This document shows, piece after piece, positions 5,376 to 11,232 of a stretch of 11,232 nt of DNA. The notes under the pieces were generated by a model. The model worked only from the letters and a program-made list of their open reading frames with translations, searched no databases and was not told the DNA's origin. The stretch's first letter is position 1; each line of letters opens with the position of its first letter. A program made the translations under genes and the position numbers. The DNA lies in assembly GCA_002480345.1 (NCBI GenBank), contig DLBY01000166.1, forward strand, positions 9,029 through 20,260, given 5' to 3'. Origin of the DNA: Phycisphaerales bacterium UBA7812. GTDB taxonomy: Bacteria > Planctomycetota > Phycisphaerae > Phycisphaerales > UBA1924.

Positions 5376-7184
5376 ATGTCGGGTCGTGCGGAGACAACCG
5401 GGGTCAGAGGCGCCGCGCGGCGGCTCGCGGTCCGCGATCGCGCGATCGGTTCATCCGTGATTGCGCGGCGCCTGCGGTCGACGGCGCGGTCGGTCCTGGG
5501 GCTCACGCTCGTGAGCGTGCTGCTGCTCGTGGGCGTCACGCTGGGGACCACCGCGGCGACGGGGCGGGCGTGGAACGCGGCGGAGCGGAACGAGTTCCGC
5601 AAGCTCGCGGCGTTGTCGCGGTTCGATGCGGCGTTCGGGTACGACGGCGTGATCCACACGCTGAAGAACTATGTCCTGCGGGCGGACCCGGCGGACGCGG
5701 AGTCGACCGCGCGGTCGATCGCGGAGGCGCGGCATGCGCTGGCGGCCTACCGGGCGGGAACGGTGATCTCCGACCACGAGGCGGCGCACCTCGCGCAGTT
5801 GGATGAGCTGGTTTCAGAGTACGAAAGCGCGCTGGGGCGCGTGGGCGTGCACGGGCTGGCGATCGCGGAGGCGGACCGGCTCGCGAAGGTGGATGACACG
5901 CCTTACGCGCGGGCGATCCTGGAGTTGCGGACGCTGATCCACCAGGACATGGAGGAGCGGACGCGTCGTGTGCACGCGTCGATGGACCGCGCGCGGGCGG
6001 TGGTGCTGGGTGTCGGGGTGCTGGTGGCGTCGGTGGTGGCGTGCGTGAGCCTCGGGCTGACGGGGCGGATGGTGCGCCGGGTGCTCGAAGAGCATCGGCG
6101 GACCGAGTCGCTCGCGTCGTTCGCGCGGCACTCGACCAACGGGATGGTGCGCACCGATGCCCGTCGGCGGATCACCTGGGTGAACGAGGGGTTCGAGCGG
6201 ATCTCGGGCTATTCGGAAGCGGAGATGCTCGGCAAATCACCGGGTGAGCTGTTGCAGTTCGAGGGGACGGACGCTGGGACGGTTGATGCCCTGCGGTCCT
6301 GCCTGTCGCGCGGGGAGGGGTTCAAGGGGAGGATCCTGAACCGGTCGAAGTCGGGGCGGGACTACTGGCTCGAGCTCGAGATCATCCCGGAACGGGACGA
6401 GCAAGGGGAGTTGGTCGGGTATCTGGGGATCGAATCGGATGTGACCGAACTGGTCGAGGCGCGGGCGGAGGCGACGGCGCTCGCGGAGGAGCGGGCCTGG
6501 CTGTCGGCGGCGTTCGAGCGCACGAGCGACCCCATGCTCGTGGTGGATCTCGAGGGAAGGGTGCTCTATGCCAACCCCGCGGCGCGGGCGCTGGATCGGG
6601 ACCTGAACTACGAGATCGAACGGGGCAAGCCCGCGCTGCTGTTCGTTCGGCGGCGTACCGAGGACGGCGTCGGCGAGCGGCTGCTCACGACCGTTCGGCG
6701 GGGCGAGCGGTTCTCCGATCGCGTTCGGGTCCGCGAGGATGATGATATCTCGCTTCCAGTGCTGGAGTCGGGGGCGGCGTTGCTGCCCGGGACGAGGTGG
6801 CTGCATGTGTCCGCGTCTCCGCTGTTCGGTGAGGACGGGGGCGTCGAGCACATCCTGCTCATCAAGCGAGACATCTCGGGCCTGGTCGCGCACGAGGAAG
6901 CGACGCGGCTGGCGCACGGAGGGCGCCGAGGCGCGGGCGCAGATCAGTTCTGTGCTGACGGAGGATCGGCCTCTCCGGGATCGGCTCGACGATGCCCTGC
7001 GTGTTGTGCTCTCGATGGAGCAGCTGGATGTGGAGCAGAAGGGCGGAGTGTTCACGCTCGATCCCGGCGCGGACCGGCTCCGCCTTTTCACCCATGTCGG
7101 GGCGTTCAGCCACGCGTTTCTGGAGGAAGAGGCGGAGGTGCCGCTCGGCTCGTGCCTGTGCGGCCGGGCGGCGCAGAGCGGTGA
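5376..7184 (+). CDS. Hybrid sensor histidine kinase, N-terminal sensor part (frame broken near 6915)
   Basis: Residues 1-514 are in one frame and form the input half of a membrane hybrid histidine kinase. A basic N-terminus is followed by TM1 at about 40-61, a mostly helical extracytoplasmic sensor at 62-206, and TM2 at about 207-228. The sensor contains GYDGVIHTLKNYVLR at 88-102, a pattern I recall from helical-bundle sensor regions of some chemoreceptors and kinases. Two PAS domains follow, at about 245-357 (MVRTDARRRITWVNEGF, GYSEAEMLG, PAC-like end GIESDVTE) and at about 375-502 (SDPMLVVDLEGRVLYANPAA, ending LIKRDISGL). After His514 the frame yields roughly 90 Gly/Arg/Ala-rich residues to a stop at 7182-7184, with no domain resemblance. 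Meanwhile the expected continuation appears one base out of phase. The protein would therefore lack GAF, kinase and receiver domains unless the frameshift is a sequencing error or is bypassed. The gene is divergent from the metalloprotease. Confidence 0.85.
   Translation: MSGRAETTGVRGAARRLAVRDRAIGSSVIARRLRSTARSVLGLTLVSVLLLVGVTLGTTAATGRAWNAAERNEFRKLAALSRFDAAFGYDGVIHTLKNYVLRADPADAESTARSIAEARHALAAYRAGTVISDHEAAHLAQLDELVSEYESALGRVGVHGLAIAEADRLAKVDDTPYARAILELRTLIHQDMEERTRRVHASMDRARAVVLGVGVLVASVVACVSLGLTGRMVRRVLEEHRRTESLASFARHSTNGMVRTDARRRITWVNEGFERISGYSEAEMLGKSPGELLQFEGTDAGTVDALRSCLSRGEGFKGRILNRSKSGRDYWLELEIIPERDEQGELVGYLGIESDVTELVEARAEATALAEERAWLSAAFERTSDPMLVVDLEGRVLYANPAARALDRDLNYEIERGKPALLFVRRRTEDGVGERLLTTVRRGERFSDRVRVREDDDISLPVLESGAALLPGTRWLHVSASPLFGEDGGVEHILLIKRDISGLVAHEEATRLAHGGRRGAGADQFCADGGSASPGSARRCPACCALDGAAGCGAEGRSVHARSRRGPAPPFHPCRGVQPRVSGGRGGGAARLVPVRPGGAER
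6903..6930 (+). other. Frameshift junction within the hybrid histidine kinase gene
   Basis: Family-like sequence runs in one frame through KRDISGLVAHEEATRLAH, ending at 6917. It resumes in the frame one base later from EGAEARAQISSVLTED, beginning at 6919. Removing a single base between them, for example one G of the GGG run just before GCGCC, joins the two halves. The resulting open frame from 5376 to 9795 has 1472 residues. I see no typical programmed-frameshift signal: no slippery A or T heptamer and no obvious stop-codon pause. Confidence 0.8.
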
Positions 7185-9795
7185 GTTGATCATCAGCGAC
7201 AACTGCTTCGAGGACGATCGGCACGATCACGCGTGGCCTGACATGACCGCGCACGGGCATTACATCGTCCCGCTGATGGACGGGTCCACCTGCGTGGGCG
7301 TGCTGTTCCTCTACACCGCGGTGAACCCGACGCGACTCCCGGCGCGGACGGAGGCGTTGCTGCAGATCGGGACGCTGTTTGCCCAGGCGATCGTGCGCGA
7401 TCGCCAGGATCGGGCGCTGGAGCGGGCGCGCCGGGAGACGGCGGTGCTCGCGGAGCGGCTCAGCGTCGCGACGGAATCGGCGGAAGTCGGCGTTTTCGAG
7501 TATCACCCGAACACCGATACGCTGATCTGGGATGAGACGATGTACCGTCTGTACGGGCGGGAGAAGTCCGAACTCGGAGCGTTCAGACTCTGGGCTGAGA
7601 CCGTCCATCCCGAGGACCTCGAGCGGGCTGAGTCAGAATTCGCGGCGGCGATCGCTGGCGAGGCCGAGTTCGATACCCGGTTCCGGATCATCCGGCCGGA
7701 CGGTGAGTTGCGGCACATTCAGGCGACGGCGACGGTGATCCACGGGTACGACGGGTCGGTCTCGCGCGTGGTCGGCGCGAACTGGGACATCACCGAGACG
7801 CAGACCGCTCTGGATTCGCTGGAGGAATCGCAGCGCGTAGCGCAGCTGGGGAGCTGGAGCTATGACCTGCGGACGGGGCGCGTCTCGTGGTCGCGGGAAC
7901 TGTTCCGGATCTACGGACGCGACCCGGAGGGCGAGGCGCCGAGTTATGACGAGGTGCTCGCGGACTATGACGACGAGAGCGCGGCGCGGCTGAACACGGC
8001 GGTCCAGCAGGCGGCCGCGACCGGGACGCCTTACACGCTGGTGCTGCGGACGGATTCGACACGGACCGGTGACCGCTACATCCGCGCCGAGGGGCGTGCG
8101 CGGAAAGACCAGGACGGGAATGTCGTCGCCCTGTTCGGGACCGCGATGGACATCACCGAGCAGATCGAATATGAGCAGAGCCTCGCGAACCTGAAGGAGC
8201 GTCTCCGCCTGTTCGTCGAGCACGCGCCCGCGGCGATCGCGATGTTCGACACCGAGATGCGGTATGTGCATGTGAGCCGGGGGTGGTACGAGCAGTACGG
8301 CTTGTCCCGTCGGGATTTGATCGGCCGCTCGCATTACGAGGTGTTCCCGACGATCCCGGAGCGGTGGAAGGCGCTGCACGAGCGGGCGCTGGAGGGGGAG
8401 ACGATCGTCTCGGAGCGGGACTCGTTCGAGAACGAGAACGGCGAGACGATCTGGGTGCGCTATGTGCTGTGCCCCTGGCGCGAGGGGAACGGCTCGGTGG
8501 GCGGGATGATGATGTTCACGGATGTCATCAACAACCAGGTGTACTACGAGCGCCGGCTGGAGGAAGCACGCGACCGGGCGGAAGCGGCGAGCAAGGCAAA
8601 GAGCGATTTCCTCGCGAACATGAGCCACGAGATCCGGACGCCCATGACCGCGATCCTGGGGTACGCGGATCTGCTCGCGGGCGATTTCGAGGATGACCCG
8701 GCGCAGGCGGAGCACGCGGTGCAGGTCATCCAATCGAACGCGAGCCACCTGCTGGCGATCATCAACGACATCCTGGATGTCTCGAAGATCGAGGCGGGGC
8801 AGATGACCGTCGAGCGGATCGAGACGGACCTCATCGGGCTGATCGAGGATGTCACCCAGAGCGTGGAGCGTCGCGCGACCGGCAAGGGCGTCGACCTGCG
8901 GGTGCGGTACGACTCGGCGATCCCCGCGCGGGTGATGTCGGACCCGACGCGGATCCGGCAGATCCTGCTGAACCTACTCGGCAACGCGATCAAGTTCACC
9001 GAGTACGGGTCGGTGACGGTGGGCGCCGCGTACGAGGCGGGGTCGTCGATGCTGACGCTGCGGGTGGAGGACACGGGGATCGGGATGTCGGCGCCGCAGC
9101 GCGACGAGATCGCGAAGTTCCGTGCGTTCACGCAGGCGGACGCGAGCACGACGCGCCGGTTCGGCGGCACGGGGCTCGGGCTCCGCATCTCGAACGGGCT
9201 CGCGGAGCTGATGGGCGGGAGCGTCTCGATCGAATCCGAAGCGGGCGAGGGGACCACCGTGGTGGTGACGCTCCGCGCGGAACCGGCGGAAGGGGCACCG
9301 CTGATTGAGCCCGGCGCGTCGGCGCGCTCGGAAACACCGGTGTCCCCCGCGCCTGCGCCTGTGGGCACGCCCGGCGTCGGGGCGGCGCTGCATGGCACGC
9401 GGGTGCTGCTGGCGGAGGATGGGCCCGACAACATGCGGCTGATCAGCTTCCTGCTGCGCAAAGCGGGCGCGGAGGTCATCCCCTGCGAGAACGGGTGGAT
9501 TGCGGCGGAGCATCTCGAGCGGGCGATGCCCGGCGAACAGCCCGATGTCGTGCTGATGGACATGCAGATGCCCGAACTCGACGGGTACGGGGCGACGCGG
9601 CGGCTGCGACGCGGCGGCTGCGAAGTCCCGATCATCGCGTTGACGGCGCACGCGATGGACGGGGATCGCGACCGGTGCCTGGAGGCGGGGTGCGATGACT
9701 ACCTGACCAAGCCCGTGGATCGCGCGGCGCTGATCGACGCGTGCGCGCGGTGGGCGGCGCGGGGCGGTTCCGGTGAGGGGCAGCGGGCGGCGTGA
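6919..9795 (+). CDS. Hybrid sensor histidine kinase, C-terminal GAF-PAS-HisKA-HATPase-receiver part
   Basis: This is the continuation of the kinase one base out of phase; numbering is for the rejoined 1472-residue protein. A GAF domain lies at about 532-680 (GSCLCGRAAQSGELIISD). Three PAS domains follow at about 694-808, 817-935 and 943-1059, the first two ending in PAC-like NWDITE and AMDITE. A short coiled coil leads to HisKA with MSHEIRTP and phospho-accepting His1084. The ATPase domain has the N box NLLGNAIKF, G1 box VEDTGIGM and G2 box FGGTGLGL. The receiver domain has the acidic pocket LLAEDGPDN, phospho-acceptor Asp1395 in VLMDMQMPELDGY, Thr1423 and Lys1445 in LTKPVD. There is no HPt domain, so phosphate would pass to a separate protein. 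The F box reads KFRAFTQAD instead of the usual EPF type. The best internal starts, GTG 6952 and ATG 7015, lack a Shine-Dalgarno and would cut into GAF, so independent translation looks unlikely. Confidence 0.88.
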   Translation, partial: EGAEARAQISSVLTEDRPLRDRLDDALRVVLSMEQLDVEQKGGVFTLDPGADRLRLFTHVGAFSHAFLEEEAEVPLGSCLCGRAAQSGELIISDNCFEDDRHDHAWPDMTAHGHYIVPLMDGSTCVGVLFLYTAVNPTRLPARTEALLQIGTLFAQAIVRDRQDRALERARRETAVLAERLSVATESAEVGVFEYHPNTDTLIWDETMYRLYGREKSELGAFRLWAETVHPEDLERAESEFAAAIAGEAEFDTRFRIIRPDGELRHIQATATVIHGYDGSVSRVVGANWDITETQTALDSLEESQRVAQLGSWSYDLRTGRVSWSRELFRIYGRDPEGEAPSYDEVLADYDDESAARLNTAVQQAAATGTPYTLVLRTDSTRTGDRYIRAEGRARKDQDGNVVALFGTAMDITEQIEYEQSLANLKERLRLFVEHAPAAIAMFDTEMRYVHVSRGWYEQYGLSRRDLIGRSHYEVFPTIPERWKALHERALEGETIVSERDSFENENGETIWVRYVLCPWREGNGSVGGMMMFTDVINNQVYYERRLEEARDRAEAASKAKSDFLANMSHEIRTPMTAILGYADLLAGDFEDDPAQAEHAVQVIQSNASHLLAIINDILDVSKIEAGQMTVERIETDLIGLIEDVTQSVERRATGKGVDLRVRYDSAIPARVMSDPTRIRQILLNLLGNAIKFTEYGSVTVGAAYEAGSSMLTLRVEDTGIGMSAPQRDEIAKFRAFTQADASTTRRFGGTGLGLRISNGLAELMGGSVSIESEAGEGTTVVVTLRAEPAEGAPLIEPGASARSETPVSPAPAPVGTPGVGAALHGTRVLLAEDGPDNMRLISFLLRKAGAEVIPCENGWIAAEHLERAMPGEQPDVVLMDMQMPELDGYGATRRLRRGGCEVPIIALTAHAMDGDRDRCLEAGCDDYLTKPVDRAALIDACARWAARGGSGEGQRAA

Positions 9796-9811
9796 CGGGC
9801 GCACACGCCCG
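9796..9811. terminator. Stem-loop between convergent kinase and Uup genes
   Basis: CGGGCG, loop CACA, CGCCCG: a perfect 6-base GC stem starting directly after the kinase TGA. The whole convergent gap is 34 bases, so the hairpin could serve both genes. There is no T-run on either side, so it is not a canonical intrinsic terminator. It could be a U-less hairpin, a pause or RNA-stabilising element, or chance in GC-rich DNA. Confidence 0.4.
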
Positions 9812-9829
9812 CGCGGGGCGCGCGAGGAT

Positions 9830-11232
9830 TCAGCGAGACGCGCCCGCCTGCTTGGCTTCGAGTTCTTCCCAGCGCGCGTAGAGCTGCGCGACGCGGGCGT
9901 GGGCCCGGTCGAGGGCGGCGCAGGCGGATGCGATCTTCGTGTGATCGGCGAGGATCTCGGGCTTCTGGATCTCGGCCTCGGCGGCGGCGGCGGCCTGCTC
10001 GGCGGCCTCGATCTCGGATTCCATCGCGTCGAACTCGCGCTGTTCCTTGTAGCTGAGCTTGACGCGGCCCGCGGGCCGGGCGGCGGACGGGGCCGCCTGC
10101 GCGGTGGGTGCCGGCCTGGCCTGCTGCTCTTCGTCCCTCGCCCGCTGGAGTTCGGCACGGACGGCGTGGTCGAGGCTCGCGTGGAACGCGGAGTTTCCGG
10201 CGCCGTCGAGGGCGAGGATCTGGTCGGAGAGGCGATCGAGCATCGCGCGGTCGTGGGTGACGAGGACGAGGGCGCCGGGAAAATCCTCGAGCGCTTCTTC
10301 CATGATCTCGAGGGTCGGGATGTCCAGGTCGTTGGTGGGCTCGTCGAGGATCAGGACATCGGCGGGGACGAGCATGATGCGGGCGACATGGACGCGGGCG
10401 AGCTCGCCTCCGCTGAGGGACTTCATGGGCTGGTCGAGTTGGTGATCGTCGAAGAGGAAGCGCCGGGCCCAGCCCGAGACATGCATGGTGCGGCCGCGGA
10501 AGGTGACCTGCTGGCCCGTCGGGCAGAGGGCGTCGCGGAGGCGGAGTTCGGGTTCGAACTCGGTGCGGTGCTGGCTGAAGACGGCGACCTCCGGGCGGGG
10601 CTCGGCGAGGTCGATCGAGCCCTCGTCGGGCGTGAGATCACCGGTCAAGACGCGGATGAGGGTGGTCTTGCCGCTCCCGTTGGGGCCGAGCAGGCCCAGG
10701 CGGTCGCCCGCGCCGAGGCGGAGATCGAGACCGCTGAAGAGCCGGCGGTCGCCCAGCGATTTGCTGATGCCCTTGGCGGCGATGAGCTTGCGGGTCTTGC
10801 GAGCGGTGGCGTTGAACTCGATGCGTGAGCCCGACGCCGCGGCGGCGGCGGCACGATCCTTGAGGTCCGCGAGGGCGTCGATGCGCTCGTGGCTGCTGTC
10901 GATGCGGCCCTTCGCTTTGGTGCCCCGGCCCTGCGGGCCCCGTGCGAGCCAGGCGAGATCCTTGCGGACCTGGCCCGCGAGGGCGCGTTGCTGCTCGGCC
11001 TGCGCGTCGAGGAAGGCCTGCTTGCGCCGGAGGAACTCGGTGTAGTTCCCCTCTGCGGCGAAGATGCCCTCTGGGTAGGCGCGGCTGAGTTCGGCGATGC
11101 GGGTCGCGGTGCGTTCGAGGAAGGCTCGGTCGTGGGTGACGAAGACAGCCGCGGCGGGTCGGCGCGTCGTCGTGCGGACCAGGAACTGCTCGAGCCAGTC
11201 GAGGCCTCGGATGTCGAGGTGGTTGGTGGGCT
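9830..11232 (-). CDS. uup: ABC-F family ATPase, Uup-like (N-terminus beyond right edge)
   Basis: About 466 C-terminal residues are visible; roughly 170 residues, including the first Walker A and signature, lie past the right edge. The sequence opens inside ABC domain 1 at its Walker B/D-loop (PTNHLDIRGLDWLEQFL) and H-loop (FVTHDRAFLE). The inter-domain linker contains WLARGPQGRGTKAKGRID, a Uup-type pattern. ABC domain 2 has Walker A GPNGSGKTT, signature LSGGELARVHVARIML, Walker B VLILDEPTNDLD and H-loop LVTHDRAMLD. There are no membrane segments, as expected for ABC-F proteins, which act on ribosomes or nucleic acid structures rather than in transport. The C-terminus has a Pro/Ala linker (PAPTAQAAPSAARPAG) and then KLSYKEQREFDAMESEIEAAEQ, which leads a coiled coil resembling the Uup DNA-binding tail. 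That tail and the linker favour Uup over EttA or antibiotic-resistance ABC-F types. The exact role is inferred; in E. coli Uup affects ribosome function and precise excision of transposons. Confidence 0.92.
   Translation of the reverse strand, partial: PTNHLDIRGLDWLEQFLVRTTTRRPAAAVFVTHDRAFLERTATRIAELSRAYPEGIFAAEGNYTEFLRRKQAFLDAQAEQQRALAGQVRKDLAWLARGPQGRGTKAKGRIDSSHERIDALADLKDRAAAAAASGSRIEFNATARKTRKLIAAKGISKSLGDRRLFSGLDLRLGAGDRLGLLGPNGSGKTTLIRVLTGDLTPDEGSIDLAEPRPEVAVFSQHRTEFEPELRLRDALCPTGQQVTFRGRTMHVSGWARRFLFDDHQLDQPMKSLSGGELARVHVARIMLVPADVLILDEPTNDLDIPTLEIMEEALEDFPGALVLVTHDRAMLDRLSDQILALDGAGNSAFHASLDHAVRAELQRARDEEQQARPAPTAQAAPSAARPAGRVKLSYKEQREFDAMESEIEAAEQAAAAAEAEIQKPEILADHTKIASACAALDRAHARVAQLYARWEELEAKQAGASR

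Noticed and set aside
5047..5397. Metalloprotease start at 5397, adding 117 residues
   Set aside because: The extension is Arg/Pro/Ser-rich, would bury the signal segment, and covers the promoter and palindrome. ATG 5046 has a good Shine-Dalgarno.
6739..6918. Upstream part of the second kinase frame, from ATG 6739
   Set aside because: Its translation here is Arg/Ser/Cys-rich noise. PAS sequence is in the other frame until about 6917.
6903..6930. Programmed ribosomal frameshift between the kinase halves
   Set aside because: No slippery heptamer, rare-codon/stop pause or clear downstream structure is visible, and a sensor/kinase split is not a known use of recoding. A single-base indel is simpler.
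9773..10828. 351-codon plus-strand frame over the Uup-like gene
   Set aside because: Gly/Glu/Ala-rich shadow; the minus strand shows Walker A, signature, Walker B and H-loop in the right order.

Overview
The window is a visibly GC-rich stretch of bacterial chromosome, and the best lineage clue is the secreted metalloprotease at 3769-5046 (minus strand). It ends in a paired dockerin-like repeat that opens with Cys and closes with Gly-Cys-Pro, the 'GC-type dockerin' tail known mainly from Phycisphaerae/Phycisphaerales (Planctomycetota). The long hybrid histidine kinase and the UbiD-family decarboxylase with a long C-terminal part fit that assignment, but they do not prove it. I see no tRNA, rRNA, CRISPR array, insertion sequence, phage gene or attachment site.

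Layout, left to right: (1) the N-terminal part of a SAM-dependent methyltransferase on the minus strand, cut by the left edge. (2) A large UbiD-family decarboxylase on the plus strand, with a start codon only 10 bases from the methyltransferase start. (3) After 51 bases, a class V aminotransferase/cysteine desulfurase-family protein on the plus strand. (4) The secreted HExxH metalloprotease on the minus strand, whose 3' end overlaps the desulfurase gene by 20 bases. (5) A 329-base divergent intergenic region with a likely protease promoter, a perfect 15-base palindrome and recurring TGCGC motifs. (6) A very large membrane hybrid sensor histidine kinase on the plus strand, with two TM segments, two PAS, GAF, three PAS, HisKA, HATPase and receiver domains. 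It is split over two reading frames by what looks like one extra base near 6903-6930. (7) After a compact stem-loop in a 34-base convergent gap, an ABC-F ATPase of the Uup type on the minus strand, cut by the right edge.

The genes do not form one obvious pathway. UbiD and the desulfurase are co-directional and may share some transcription, but a TATACT hexamer before the desulfurase suggests its own promoter. The protease and the kinase are divergent around a shared regulatory region, so co-regulation is a testable idea. I did not find convincing evidence of a new multi-gene system. The observations most worth following are the kinase frameshift, the palindromic operator candidate, and the very tight divergent and overlapping gene borders.
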